Shown: positions 8,294 through 16,785, counted from the stretch's first letter. The stretch is 64,000 bases of DNA from Pseudomonas kermanshahensis (GCF_014269205.2 NZ_JABWRY020000001.1:2790001-2854000); one strand, 5' to 3'. Notes: generated from the letters alone by a model not told the origin. Program-made: numbers and translations.

Positions 8294-9304
8294 TCAGGCC
8301 GCGGCGGCGAACTTCTCGTAGTAGAAGTTCGCCGGCGTAATGCCCTGCTCGCGAACGTACTGGCTGACTGCCTCGACCATCGGCGGTGGCCCGCACAGGT
8401 ACACGTCCACATCGCCGTCATTGAGGTGGCGCGGTTCGATGTGCTGGGTGACATAGCCTTTCTGCGGGTACTGGCTGTCTGGGTTGGCCACGCAGGCGCT
8501 GAAGGTGAAGTTTGGAATGCGCGCCGCCAAGGCCTGCAGGCGGTCCAGTTCGACCAAGTCGAAGTCGTTGGTGACCCCGTAGATCAGGTGCAACGGGTAC
8601 TCGCTGCCCTGCTCGGCGATCTTCTCCAGCATCGCGGTGAACGGTGCCAGCCCGGTGCCACCTGCCAGCAACAGCAGTGGGCGCTGGATCGGCCGCAAGT
8701 AGAAACTGCCCAGCGGCCCAGCCAGGCTCATGCTGTCGCCGGCCTTGGCCAGGTTGGTGAGGAAGCTGCTCATCAAGCCGCCCGGCACATTGCGGATCAG
8801 GAAGCTGACCTCGCCGTCCTTTTGCAGCGAGCTGAACGAGTAAGCGCGGCTCTGCTCGCTGCCGGGCACCTTGAGGTTGACGTATTGCCCCGGCAGGAAC
8901 GCCAGCCGGCTCAGCGCCTCGCCCTTGATCGACAGGGCAATGGTGCTCGCCGACAACTGGCGCACGTCGCTGATGGCGGCTTCGAAACTGGCCTGTTCGG
9001 TCTTGCACACGTGCGAAGAGGCCGGGATGCGCACCACACAGTCGGATTCAGCCCGCATCTGGCAGGTCAGCACATAGCCTTCGGCGATTTCGTCCTCGCT
9101 CAGGGCGTCTTCGATGAAGTTGTCGCCCAGGTCGTAGCGCCCGGACTCGGCCTTGCACTTGCAGGTACCGCAGGCGCCGTCGCGGCAGTCCAGCGGGATG
9201 TTGATGCCCTGGCGGTAGGCGGCGTCAGCCACGGTCTCATGGCCAGTGGCCTCGATGAAGCGGGTTACCCCGTCCTCGAAATTCAGTGCGATCTGGAAGC
9301 TCAT
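8294..9304 (-). CDS. benC: benzoate dioxygenase reductase component
   Basis: A 336-residue one-piece electron-transfer protein. The N-terminal plant-type [2Fe-2S] ferredoxin has ligands Cys40, Cys45, Cys48 (CRDGACGTC) and Cys81. It is followed by an FAD-binding barrel (RAYSFSS) and a NAD-binding domain (GGTGLAPF and CGPPPMVEAV). It passes electrons from NADH to the BenAB oxygenase. The ATG at 9304 was chosen over upstream possibilities because GAGG lies six bases before it and MSFQIALNFEDG is the family start. It is 70 bases after benB. Confidence 0.95.
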   Translation of the reverse strand: MSFQIALNFEDGVTRFIEATGHETVADAAYRQGINIPLDCRDGACGTCKCKAESGRYDLGDNFIEDALSEDEIAEGYVLTCQMRAESDCVVRIPASSHVCKTEQASFEAAISDVRQLSASTIALSIKGEALSRLAFLPGQYVNLKVPGSEQSRAYSFSSLQKDGEVSFLIRNVPGGLMSSFLTNLAKAGDSMSLAGPLGSFYLRPIQRPLLLLAGGTGLAPFTAMLEKIAEQGSEYPLHLIYGVTNDFDLVELDRLQALAARIPNFTFSACVANPDSQYPQKGYVTQHIEPRHLNDGDVDVYLCGPPPMVEAVSQYVREQGITPANFYYEKFAAAA

Positions 9305-9374
9305 GTTGCACCTCGCGGGCGAGCCTGCCCGCGGCGCGCCATGCGGCACACCGGGCGGCTCGCGTTACCTCGGT

Positions 9375-9860
9375 TCAGATGTGGTAGATGTCGATGACCT
9401 GACGCACGTAGTCGTTCTTCAGGACCACCTTCTTGGCCTTGATCAACGGCTGCTCGCCGCGCAAATCGAGGGTGTAGAAGCTGCTGCCGAAGTAGCTGTC
9501 GGTGGTCTTGTAGCGAAAGCTCAGTGTGTGCCAGTTGAAGCGCACCTGGCAGTAACCCTCGCCCTGCTCAACGATCTCGATGTTGCTGATGTTGTGCGAG
9601 GTACGGGTGTCCGGCACGGTCGCGCTGGAGCGCTCGGTCTTGATGCGGAACACCCGGTCCTCGAGGCCACCACGGTTGCCGTACCAGATCAGCGAGATTT
9701 CGCTTTGTGGGTCTTCGGTGAGGCGGTCGTCATCGTCCCAGGACGGCATCCAGAAGCTGGCATCGGCTGCGTACAGCTCCAGCCACTGGTCCCATTCGGC
9801 GTCGTCCAGGTAGCGCGCTTCGCGGTAGAGGAAGTCGCGCACGGTTTCGTAGAGGCTCAT
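9375..9860 (-). CDS. benB: benzoate 1,2-dioxygenase small (beta) subunit
   Basis: A 161-residue ring-hydroxylating dioxygenase beta subunit, a small cone-shaped fold that packs with BenA into an alpha3beta3 hexamer. The N-terminal segment [28 protein letters not shown] (shown here only to identify its position, residues 10-37) carries the usual tryptophans, and the C-terminal [10 protein letters not shown] is a typical family end. The start codon overlaps the benA stop (ATGA), so the subunits are translationally coupled, as expected for stoichiometric assembly. Length is normal for the family. Confidence 0.94.
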   Translation of the reverse strand: MSLYETVRDFLYREARYLDDAEWDQWLELYAADASFWMPSWDDDDRLTEDPQSEISLIWYGNRGGLEDRVFRIKTERSSATVPDTRTSHNISNIEIVEQGEGYCQVRFNWHTLSFRYKTTDSYFGSSFYTLDLRGEQPLIKAKKVVLKNDYVRQVIDIYHI

Positions 9861-11215
9861 TGTACGGCCTCCACGGGGATCAGTTGCTGTTCATCCTTGA
9901 GCGCCTGGATCATGGTGTCCTGCCAGTACTTGTGTTGCAGCACGAACAGGCCTTCGTCCTCGGTGCGCACGCCTGACAACAGCGGCTTGAGCTCGATTTC
10001 CTGGGCCGCCTCGTCAGCGCCCTCGACCCAGTGGGCAGCGCCGCGGGACATGTCGTTCCAGCCGGTGCCGCCGCCGTAGCCGGTCTGGCACGAGCGGAAC
10101 TCTTCAAGGTCGTCCGGGGTGGCCATGCCGCTGACGTTGAAGAAGTCCTCGTACTGGCGGATGCGCTTGGCACGGGCGTCAGCGCTCTCGCCTTTGGGCG
10201 CGATGCAGTAGATGGTGATTTCGGTCTTGTTCACCGAAATCGGCCGGGCAATACGGATCTGCGAACTGAACTGGTCCATCAGGTACACGTTGGGGTACAG
10301 GCAGAGGTTGCGCGAGTTCTCGATCATCCAGTCGGCGCGCGCCTGGCCGTAATCGGCGGCCAGCTGGTCACGTCGCTCGTAGGCCGGGCGGTCTTCTGGG
10401 TTGGCCCAACGGGTCCACAGCAGCAGGTGGCCATGGTCGAAGGAATAGAAGCCCCCGCCCTGCTTGGCCCAAGCGCCTGCGCTCATGGTCTTGATCTCGT
10501 CACCCGCCTCGCGCTGTTTGCGCTGGTTCTGGGTGGCGGCGTAGTTCCAGTGCACGGAGCTGACGTGGTAGCCGTCGGCGCCGTTCTCGGCGGTGAGCTT
10601 CCAGTTGCCTTCGTAGATATACGAACTGGCGCCACGCAGCACTTCCAGGCCTTCGGGCGACTGGTCGACGATCATGTCGATGATCTTGGCCGACTCGCCC
10701 AGGTGCTCTACCAGCGGTTTCACATCGGCATTCAAGCTGCCGAACAGAAAGCCCCGGTACGACTCGAAGCGCGCGACCTTGGTCAGGTCGTGGGAGCCGT
10801 CGCAGTTGAAACTGTCGGGGTAGCCGGCGTTGCTCGGGTCTTTGACCTTGAGCAGTTTGCCGCTGTTGTTGAAGGTCCAGCCATGGAATGGGCAGGTGTA
10901 GCTGGCACGGTTACCGCGCTTGTGCCGGCACAGCATGGCGCCGCGGTGGCTGCAGGCATTGAGGAAGGCATTGAGTACCCCATCCTTGTTGCGCGCGATA
11001 AAGATCGGCTGGCGCCCCATGGTCAGGGTGAGGAAGTCGTTTTTGTCGGGGATCTGGCTTTCGTGCGCCAGGTAGATCCAGTTGCCCTCGAAGATGTGCT
11101 TCATCTCCAGGTCGAACAGGCGTGGGTCGGTGAACATCTCGCGCTTGCAGCGGTAGATGCCCTGTTCACGGTCGTCTTCGAGCATGGCATTGAGGTAGTC
11201 GAATCCCAGGGACAT
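9857..11215 (-). CDS. benA: benzoate 1,2-dioxygenase large (alpha) subunit
   Basis: A 452-residue Rieske non-haem iron oxygenase that adds O2 to benzoate to form the cis-diol. Rieske ligands are Cys88, His90 (CSHRG) and Cys108, His111 (CPFHGW). The mononuclear iron site has His217 and His222 in [12 protein letters not shown], with Asp214 bridging to the Rieske cluster. The ATG at 11215 is preferred because GGAG lies nine bases upstream; an ATG five codons earlier has no Shine-Dalgarno and would consume this one. A BenR-type operator and a CA-rich Crc motif precede it, but an Rhs-core gene now occupies most of the benR-benA interval. Confidence 0.96.
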   Translation of the reverse strand: MSLGFDYLNAMLEDDREQGIYRCKREMFTDPRLFDLEMKHIFEGNWIYLAHESQIPDKNDFLTLTMGRQPIFIARNKDGVLNAFLNACSHRGAMLCRHKRGNRASYTCPFHGWTFNNSGKLLKVKDPSNAGYPDSFNCDGSHDLTKVARFESYRGFLFGSLNADVKPLVEHLGESAKIIDMIVDQSPEGLEVLRGASSYIYEGNWKLTAENGADGYHVSSVHWNYAATQNQRKQREAGDEIKTMSAGAWAKQGGGFYSFDHGHLLLWTRWANPEDRPAYERRDQLAADYGQARADWMIENSRNLCLYPNVYLMDQFSSQIRIARPISVNKTEITIYCIAPKGESADARAKRIRQYEDFFNVSGMATPDDLEEFRSCQTGYGGGTGWNDMSRGAAHWVEGADEAAQEIELKPLLSGVRTEDEGLFVLQHKYWQDTMIQALKDEQQLIPVEAVQ

Positions 11216-11229
11216 GGCCAGGGTCTCCA

Positions 11230-11240
11230 TTGTTATTGTT
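11230..11240 (-). promoter_or_regulatory. Hfq/Crc CA-rich motif in the benA leader
   Basis: On the minus strand AACAATAACAA lies immediately before the benA Shine-Dalgarno, a strong match to the AANAANAA motif of Hfq/Crc repression. Benzoate genes are known Crc targets in P. putida. Confidence 0.55.
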
Positions 11241-11278
11241 CAGACCGGGTCAGGTTAGGGATTCGACGGGTGGGGGAC

Positions 11279-11314
11279 TATCCGGATTGTGCAGAGTGTT
11301 ATCCAGCTTTGTCG
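11279..11314 (-). promoter_or_regulatory. BenR/XylS-type operator of benA, distal half degenerate
   Basis: The proximal 15-mer (11279-11293), read on the minus strand as TGCACAATCCGGATA, matches TGCA-N6-GGNTA, the half-site of XylS and BenR, perfectly. Exactly 21 bases upstream (11300-11314) lies CGACAAAGCTGGATA, which keeps GGATA but has lost TGCA. XylS-type promoters use two such repeats 21 bases apart. The distal copy overlaps the last codons and stop of the neighbouring Rhs-core gene. Confidence 0.68.
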
Positions 11315-12228
11315 GGATCTCGCACTTTTGGAACCAGCCGTTTGGGGTCATGGAGCCAACTGGTAATACGAGGGATGTCCTCGGCTGCTTTCATTTTAAC
11401 GTGAAGCGGAGTAAGAAACTTAAGCGCCTCCCATATTCTACGCTGTTGCTCCGCCAGGGGATTGTGAAAGTTGCTCGCTGTAGTCGTTACTTGGGCGTTC
11501 GTGCTGAGTGTTTCTCCGTAATTCTTGGACAGTGTTAAAACACTCCCCTCCACCACTAAATAGTCTCCTTTAGACCATATCGGAGCTTCAACAATTCTCT
11601 GCAATTGGCTCCCATTATTGCGGCCCAGCTCGTTAACTGTAGCTACAACATCCTCGCTCACAACATGAGAGCGCGCCCGTGAATAATCTGGATTGATAGT
11701 ATCCCCACTTTTAGTGTTTCCTGTATCAGGCCTAATGCCAGTTTTATTTTGCTTCCGAACGCCCTTATGACCACTGGGATCAGTATTGTTAACAGGGTCC
11801 CCACCACAGTATATGTAAGAATTGAGCCCTCCTACACCGAATGGGCTCAGACTGTCGGGGCTATTGAACCTCATCAGAACAGGGTTAAACCCACGGTATC
11901 CCTGCCCTAATAAGTAGTGCCCTGTGACGGATACTTTCCGCTGACTGTTGAATCGCAGCAAAGGGGCATCCACGATGTCAGCGTCATGGCCGTAAGGCGT
12001 GTACTGAATCGAATAAGACGTTTTATCACCCGTGAGCCCTATGATCGAACCCTGCAGGTCACTTGAGCACATCGCAACTTGTTCATCTTTTTTCTGGGCG
12101 AGCACCTGCTCTGCGGCGCGCAACATAGTCGATGCCTGCGTACCAGGATATTTGACCATCGCCAGACCCTCCGGCGAGTAAAAATACAATTGCTGCGACG
12201 TAGACATAAGTGCCACCATTTTATCCAT
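11299..12228 (-). CDS. small Rhs-core domain protein inserted between benR and benA
   Basis: A protein of up to 309 residues. The middle (about 95-155) is a single RHS-repeat-associated core with the hallmark GYRGFNPVLMRFNSPD, then PFGVGGLNSYIYCGGDPVNNTDPSG. After the NTDPSGH boundary comes a variable C-terminal tail of about 150 residues that I do not recognise. Full Rhs proteins are huge cage-like toxins; this one keeps only the last core strands plus the tail, like the short orphan Rhs genes of the P. putida group. It is richer in A+T than its neighbours, a sign of transfer. No Shine-Dalgarno is clear for the first ATG; the ATG at 12207, after GGTGG, is an alternative. The gene lies in the benR-benA regulatory interval, co-directional with ben. 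No immunity gene follows it. Confidence 0.78.
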   Translation of the reverse strand: MDKMVALMSTSQQLYFYSPEGLAMVKYPGTQASTMLRAAEQVLAQKKDEQVAMCSSDLQGSIIGLTGDKTSYSIQYTPYGHDADIVDAPLLRFNSQRKVSVTGHYLLGQGYRGFNPVLMRFNSPDSLSPFGVGGLNSYIYCGGDPVNNTDPSGHKGVRKQNKTGIRPDTGNTKSGDTINPDYSRARSHVVSEDVVATVNELGRNNGSQLQRIVEAPIWSKGDYLVVEGSVLTLSKNYGETLSTNAQVTTTASNFHNPLAEQQRRIWEALKFLTPLHVKMKAAEDIPRITSWLHDPKRLVPKVRDPDKAG

Positions 12229-12300
12229 GAAGGCAAATGGTGGGTCCGCGCCAATCCGCCCGCAACTGGCAGAAATAACAGGTACGAAGCACGGCTCCGC

Positions 12301-13257
12301 TTAACCGCGTCGCTTGAAGGTCTGCGATGGCAGCTCACCAAATTGCTGCCGGTACACCTCGGAAAACCGCCCCAAATGCAGGAAGCCGTAATCCAGAGCA
12401 AGCTCCGTCACACTCCGCACCCCACACGTGGGGTCACTCAAACACGCCTGCACCCGCTCTAGCTTGCGTTGCCGCACATAATGCTTAGGCGTGGTAGCTA
12501 GGTGCCGATCAAACAGCGCATACAGCGACCGCACGCTCATGCAGGCCTGCTCCGCCAGCACCTCAGCCGACAGCTCCAGCTTCAGGTTGCGCTCGATGTA
12601 ATCCAGAATCCGCTCCAGGCTAGCCGCCGGTGCACTCAGGCTTTCGCGCCGAATGTTGGTGCTCATCAAGGTCAGCAGTTTGCTGGCCACAATCTGGCTG
12701 TAATGCCCCTGCACCCGCGGCAACGACTCATTCACCTCGGCTTCATGGCACACCATCGCCAGCAGGTTTACGAAGCCGTCCAACTCTTCCAGCCGGTAGT
12801 GGTTACGCAGGAACCGCACGCCGCCATCCGGGCGATGCCAGCGTTGTTCTTCGCAGATCGAATCGAGCAGCCGGGTCGGCACCTTGAGGATAAATTTCTC
12901 GCAGTCTTCCGAGTAGGTCAGGTCAACCGGGTCGTCCGGGTTGATCAGCAACAACTCGCCCGGCACCAAGTGATGCTCACGCTGGGGCCCGCGCCACAGG
13001 CAGTTGCCGTTGAGCAACACTTGCAAGTGGTAGATGGTTTCCAACGCGGGCGAGGTGACGCGCACGCTGCCGCCGTAGCTGATGCGGCACAGGTCGAGTT
13101 CGGCGAATTTGCGGTGGCTGAGGCTGGCCTGGGGGTGGGTGGTGCGCGACAAACCGATGCAGTGCTGGCCCACGTGCTGGTTCACATAATCGGACACAGC
13201 ATAAGGATCGGCGTGGTGAAACACGCTACTGCGCTCGCTCAGCAGGCGGCTTTCCAT
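12301..13257 (-). CDS. benR: BenR, AraC/XylS-family activator of benzoate genes
   Basis: A 318-residue AraC/XylS regulator. The N-terminal effector domain (about 1-200) starts ESRLLSERSSVFHHADPYAV, close to BenR of P. putida as I remember it. The C-terminal double helix-turn-helix (about 215-318) includes LAEQACMSVRSLYALFDRH and ELALDYGFLHLGRFSEVYRQ. BenR binds benzoate and activates the benA promoter at TGCA-N6-GGNTA repeats, one of which is seen before benA. The ATG at 13257 is used rather than the in-frame TTG two codons earlier. A CA-rich Crc motif lies 15 bases upstream, consistent with known translational control of benR by Crc. Confidence 0.93.
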   Translation of the reverse strand: MESRLLSERSSVFHHADPYAVSDYVNQHVGQHCIGLSRTTHPQASLSHRKFAELDLCRISYGGSVRVTSPALETIYHLQVLLNGNCLWRGPQREHHLVPGELLLINPDDPVDLTYSEDCEKFILKVPTRLLDSICEEQRWHRPDGGVRFLRNHYRLEELDGFVNLLAMVCHEAEVNESLPRVQGHYSQIVASKLLTLMSTNIRRESLSAPAASLERILDYIERNLKLELSAEVLAEQACMSVRSLYALFDRHLATTPKHYVRQRKLERVQACLSDPTCGVRSVTELALDYGFLHLGRFSEVYRQQFGELPSQTFKRRG

Positions 13258-13272
13258 AGGCAAGGCACTCGG

Positions 13273-13285
13273 TTTCGTTATTGTT
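13273..13285 (-). promoter_or_regulatory. Hfq/Crc CA-rich motif in the benR leader
   Basis: On the minus strand AACAATAACGAAA lies 15 bases before the benR ATG and fits the AANAANAA pattern. Crc repression of benR translation is established in P. putida; the exact site is my reading. Confidence 0.55.
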
Positions 13286-13693
13286 CTAGTCGCCGCTTCC
13301 TACAGCCTTGTGGGCTGTGGTTGCGGTCGTCACGGTCATTCTATCGGCCCGGTTACGGGTCGCGGGGGCAGGCGACAACCGGTGGTTAGGTACACTACAG
13401 CAAAAAGGCGGGGGTTGGGCAATGTGGCGATGGGATTGCATGGGCGGATAGCGGACAGGTCGGATGCAGCTAGTGTTCGCTTATCGAACAGTATTTTCCT
13501 GTGCTGGCCTCTGTACAGGGCTGCGAAGGTCTCGAGGGCCGAGGAAGACGCTGTGTGGGTTAACCCGCGAAAAGGCCGGCACAGGCAAAGGTAAATGCAG
13601 CTACCTGGTATTTCTGCTAGTTGTTAGCACGCTTACAACAAGTGACAATTCGGAGCTATCTATCTACGAGCGCGAGTGTTGCTGGGTATTCTG
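13286..13693. other. intergenic region between benR and the second Rhs-core gene
   Basis: About 400 bases without a convincing gene; short open frames have no recognisable protein. The part near benR must hold the benR promoter. The only clear structure is the palindrome at 13474-13490. Base composition becomes richer in A+T toward the Rhs-core gene on the right, suggesting that the edge of an imported segment lies here. Confidence 0.5.
13474..13490. promoter_or_regulatory. operator-like palindrome, similar to IclR-family (PcaR-type) sites
   Basis: TGTTCGCTTATCGAACA is a perfect six-base inverted repeat around five bases. Its complement contains GTTCGATAAGCGAAC, close to the P. putida PcaR operator as I recall it (GTTCGATAATCGCAC). 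It lies about 215 bases upstream of benR and a similar distance before the Rhs-core gene. No target gene is obvious. Confidence 0.4.
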
Positions 13694-14524
13694 ATGATTA
13701 ATACAAAAACCGGTTTCACCTTGTTGGCTACCAACAGCCAAAACTCGATAATAATCGCCTACGCACAAGGGAAAACTGGCCTTGTAAATTATTTGCCCTT
13801 TGGGTTCGCCCTCGCGCCTTCTCAGATGCCCATCCGACTTAAATTTACAGGCGAGCAACAAGATCCAATAACAGGCTTATATTTATTGGGAAATGGCTAC
13901 CGCTCGTTCAGCCCAGCCTTGGGCAGATTCGTTTCTCCCGATAAAGTAAGCCCATTCGGGAATGGTGGTTTGAACAGCTATGCCTATTGTAACGGCGACC
14001 CGGTCAACTTGGTTGACCCAGAGGGACGGGCGGGCGAGCCAAACGCGCTAGTTCCAAATGAGCTACTCGTGCTTCGCAGCCGGGCAATTCAACGAACCCG
14101 TCACGACCCAAACAGAGCGGCCAACAGGAGGCACGCCGTTCCCGCGGCGTCAGCTGATCGAAATCCTGCGCCTCTACAGGCTCCAGTGGCTCCAGTGGCG
14201 CCCGAAGCGAGTGCAGCGCAACGCGCGATCAATATAGGTGGAGCCCCGGCTGCCGCACCTAATCCACAAGATGTGCTGGACAACTACGTCATCTCTTCAA
14301 TAACGCTATTGCAAGCGAACAGACAGGGCTTTGGCAATCCTCAATCACCTAACCATGCCAACTACCGGACCTTGAGAAACCATGTTCAAAGTCTTGCCGC
14401 AGAGAATACCCAGATGCTAGCTCAAGAGTTGCCAGAATATATGTCAGATCTGACCCATACGCTCCTGAGACATGCCGACGGAGCCTTGACCATCAACAAT
14501 ATGCAAATCAGGGCAGAAGAGTGA
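13694..14524 (+). CDS. small Rhs-core domain protein with variable C-terminus
   Basis: About 276 residues from the ATG at 13694; a GTG at 13676 is an alternative start. Residues about 45-110 form one RHS-associated core: GYRSFSPALGRFVSPD, then PFGNGGLNSYAYCNGDPVNLVDPEG. The tail after DPEGRAG is about 165 residues, begins with a low-complexity Pro/Ala/Arg-rich linker (RHDPNRAANRRHAV, PAPLQAPVAPVAPEA), and ends in a helical-looking domain that I do not recognise. Its core is clearly related to the Rhs-core gene on the other side of benR, but the tails share nothing visible, as expected for exchangeable Rhs C-termini. Only 39 bases separate it from the convergent AraC gene, so there is no room for a downstream immunity gene. 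Confidence 0.75.
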   Translation: MINTKTGFTLLATNSQNSIIIAYAQGKTGLVNYLPFGFALAPSQMPIRLKFTGEQQDPITGLYLLGNGYRSFSPALGRFVSPDKVSPFGNGGLNSYAYCNGDPVNLVDPEGRAGEPNALVPNELLVLRSRAIQRTRHDPNRAANRRHAVPAASADRNPAPLQAPVAPVAPEASAAQRAINIGGAPAAAPNPQDVLDNYVISSITLLQANRQGFGNPQSPNHANYRTLRNHVQSLAAENTQMLAQELPEYMSDLTHTLLRHADGALTINNMQIRAEE

Positions 14525-14563
14525 CAAGGCACATTCATGGCTCATGGCGCGGAACGCAACCTT

Positions 14564-15619
14564 TCAATGCACCGCCACTTCCTGCCGCCCTGCCCACCCC
14601 TGGCTCCTCGCCCGAAACTGGCGCGGCGCAACGGCGAACAGCTCACGAAAACGCCGGTAGAAATGCGGAAAACTGACAAAGCCGCTGGCCACGGCCACTT
14701 CGGTCAAAGACTTGCTGGTGTGTTGCAGCAACTGCCGGGCATGGGTCAGGCGCAATTCCAGGTAGTAGCGCGGCGGTGTCGCCTGTACATGGCGGCGGAA
14801 CAGCCGCTCCAGGTGCCGACGCGACAAGCCTGCATGTTCGGCGATTTCGTCGATGCCGATCGGGTCTTCGATATTCGCATGCATCAGCTCAAGGGCCAAG
14901 CGTATGCCCTTGGGCAGGCTGGGGTCGATGTCCGCTGCAGTGGCCGGGGCATCGCTCATCACCCGTGCGCGATCGCAGGCCAGCATCTGCTCCACCGCCC
15001 GGCGCAACCCGTTGCCACCCCTGTGTTCGAGCAAGGCCAGCATCATGTCCAGGGCACTGCTAGCCCCTGCGCAACTCAGGCGCCGACCGTCCAGCACATG
15101 GGCTTGGCGGCTGACACGTACCTTGGGGAACAGCTCGCTCATCATCGCCCGGCCATCGGGGTGGAAGGCGCAGTCGTGGTCATTGAGCAGGCCCGCTTCG
15201 GCCAGGAAGTAGGTGCCGTTCCATAGACCACCCAGCTGGCAGCCATGCTGGTCGGCCTGGCGCAGCTTGGCGCGCAGCAGCGGTGCGCTTTCGAGGCGCA
15301 CCCGAAACCCACCGCATACCAACAGGGTATCTAGCACCTGCACATCGAGTTCGGCCAGTGGCGTGTTGACCGGCAAAGCGATGCCCAGGTCGCTCATGAC
15401 CTGTGCTCCATCACCCACTACCTGGATTTGGAACAGTGGCGTGGCGCTCATCAGGTTGGCGGTGACCAGGGTGTCCATGGCCGCAGTAAAGGCCATCATG
15501 GAGAAATGCTCACGTAACACGAAGGCGACGCGTTGGCACGGCATCGACAGCGAGGTACGGCCTGAGGTGTCCAGGTGGGCCAGGTTGGCGTTCTTGAGGG
15601 TGCTTTCGAAATGGTTCAT
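14564..15619 (-). CDS. GlxA-family AraC-type transcriptional regulator
   Basis: A 351-residue regulator with a DJ-1/PfpI-like N-terminal domain (about 28-195) and a C-terminal AraC double helix-turn-helix (about 235-335: IDEIAEHAGLSRRHLERLFRRH and LTEVAVASGFVSFPHFYRRF). This architecture is shared with the Pseudomonas regulators of glycine betaine, carnitine and arginine use (GbdR, CdhR, ArgR). It lies directly downstream of a quaternary-amine ABC transporter on the same strand, separated by a REP pair, so regulation of quaternary amine or related amino-acid catabolism is a reasonable inference. Which compound is sensed cannot be told. Start is the ATG at 15619; no strong Shine-Dalgarno is visible. 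Confidence 0.85.
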   Translation of the reverse strand: MNHFESTLKNANLAHLDTSGRTSLSMPCQRVAFVLREHFSMMAFTAAMDTLVTANLMSATPLFQIQVVGDGAQVMSDLGIALPVNTPLAELDVQVLDTLLVCGGFRVRLESAPLLRAKLRQADQHGCQLGGLWNGTYFLAEAGLLNDHDCAFHPDGRAMMSELFPKVRVSRQAHVLDGRRLSCAGASSALDMMLALLEHRGGNGLRRAVEQMLACDRARVMSDAPATAADIDPSLPKGIRLALELMHANIEDPIGIDEIAEHAGLSRRHLERLFRRHVQATPPRYYLELRLTHARQLLQHTSKSLTEVAVASGFVSFPHFYRRFRELFAVAPRQFRARSQGWAGRQEVAVH

Positions 15620-15649
15620 GGCTTTGACTCAACTGCAAAAATCGCGTTG

Positions 15650-15738
15650 GCTTCTTCGCGAGCAAGCGCGCCTACAGGCAGCGCGCAAACCCAACGCTGG
15701 CACGAACCCTGTGGGAGCGGGCTTGCCCGCGAAGAAGC
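15650..15738. repeat. REP palindrome pair between proX-like and AraC genes
   Basis: Facing imperfect arms of the GCTTCTTCGCG...CTACAG and TGTGGGAGCGGGCTTGCCCG type occupy most of the gap after the transporter operon. They may end or stabilise its transcript. Confidence 0.75.
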
Positions 15739-15756
15739 GCTCACCGATGGAACAGG

Positions 15757-16785
15757 TTACTTGCTGGCCTGTGTCGCCGCCGCGAGCGACGCTTGCAGCC
15801 ACGCGTCGAACTGCTGGCGATGCGCCGCAACCCATTCTTTGGCATGGCGGGTGATGTCAGCAGGTTTTTTCTCACCTTGCTGCATCTTGAGGTTCTGCGC
15901 GCTCTCGTCCGCCGTGGTGATCTGCATCAGCGACAGGAACTTGGTGGCTGCCGGGTTTTCCTGGGCGAATTCCTTGTTCAGCACCGCCTCTACCTTGTCG
16001 ACCGCAAAGCCCAGGTTCTTGCCCTTGTACATCGTGTCGACATCGTTGTTGCCATCCGGCAGGTCGGTCTTCGGTACTTCCAGCCAAACCACGTCCTTGT
16101 CCTCAACCAGCACGGTGGAGATCCACTGTGGCACCCAGGTGAAGTACAGGATCGGCTTGCCTTCCTTGTAGCGGGTGATGGTGTCCGCCATCAGCGCGAA
16201 GTACGAGCCTTGGTCGACGTGCACGCTGCTGTCCAGGTCATAGGCTTTGATGTGGTGCGAGATGATCAGCTCGCAGCCCCAGCCAGGGTTGCAGCCAGTC
16301 AGGTTGGCCTTGCCGTTGCCGTCAGTGTCGAACAGCTTGGCGATCTCCGGCTTCTTCAGGTCGGTGATGTACTTGATGTGGTACTGCTCGGCGGTCTTCT
16401 TGTCGATCAGGTAGCCCTGCAGCACGCCAGGCATGATGTCGCCGGCCTTGACCATCACGTCATCGCCGCCGGCCTGCTGGTAGAACTTGTCGTGCAGCTT
16501 GTCCCACAGGTGCACGGTGAAGTCGGCATCGCCGTTGGCCAGGGCCACCATCATCACGCCGTACTCGGTTTCCTTAGGCTCCTGGACCTTGTAGCCCAGC
16601 TCGCGCAGGCCTTCCATGGCGACTTCGCCGCGGAAGCGCTCTTCGGCGATGGAGGGGAAGATCGGCGTTACCTTCACGCCCTCGCCCGGCTTGTCGGCCG
16701 AGGCGTTGGCGCACAGCGAGGCGATTACCAGGGCCAGCGCGCTGGCGCCTTGCAGGATGCTGCGGGAGAACTTGGATTCCAACAT
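15757..16785 (-). CDS. ProX-like quaternary amine (glycine betaine type) binding protein
   Basis: A 342-residue periplasmic substrate-binding protein of the OpuAC/ProX class. A signal peptide (positive start, core ILQGASALALVIASL, cleavage near ANASA) is followed by TPIFPSIAEERF. Family features include LANGDADFTVHLWDK, NPGWGCELI and YFTWVPQWIS, where aromatic residues form the cage for the trimethylammonium group. It captures the ligand for the ProW/ProV-like transporter encoded just upstream. AAGG lies nine bases before the ATG. Ligand may be glycine betaine, choline, carnitine or proline betaine; sequence alone does not decide. Confidence 0.88.
   Translation of the reverse strand: MLESKFSRSILQGASALALVIASLCANASADKPGEGVKVTPIFPSIAEERFRGEVAMEGLRELGYKVQEPKETEYGVMMVALANGDADFTVHLWDKLHDKFYQQAGGDDVMVKAGDIMPGVLQGYLIDKKTAEQYHIKYITDLKKPEIAKLFDTDGNGKANLTGCNPGWGCELIISHHIKAYDLDSSVHVDQGSYFALMADTITRYKEGKPILYFTWVPQWISTVLVEDKDVVWLEVPKTDLPDGNNDVDTMYKGKNLGFAVDKVEAVLNKEFAQENPAATKFLSLMQITTADESAQNLKMQQGEKKPADITRHAKEWVAAHRQQFDAWLQASLAAATQASK

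Noticed and set aside
13310..13694. Short plus-strand frames between benR and the Rhs-core gene (76-94 codons)
   Set aside because: They have no convincing ribosome-binding site, no recognised family and no third-position bias. They are treated as intergenic.
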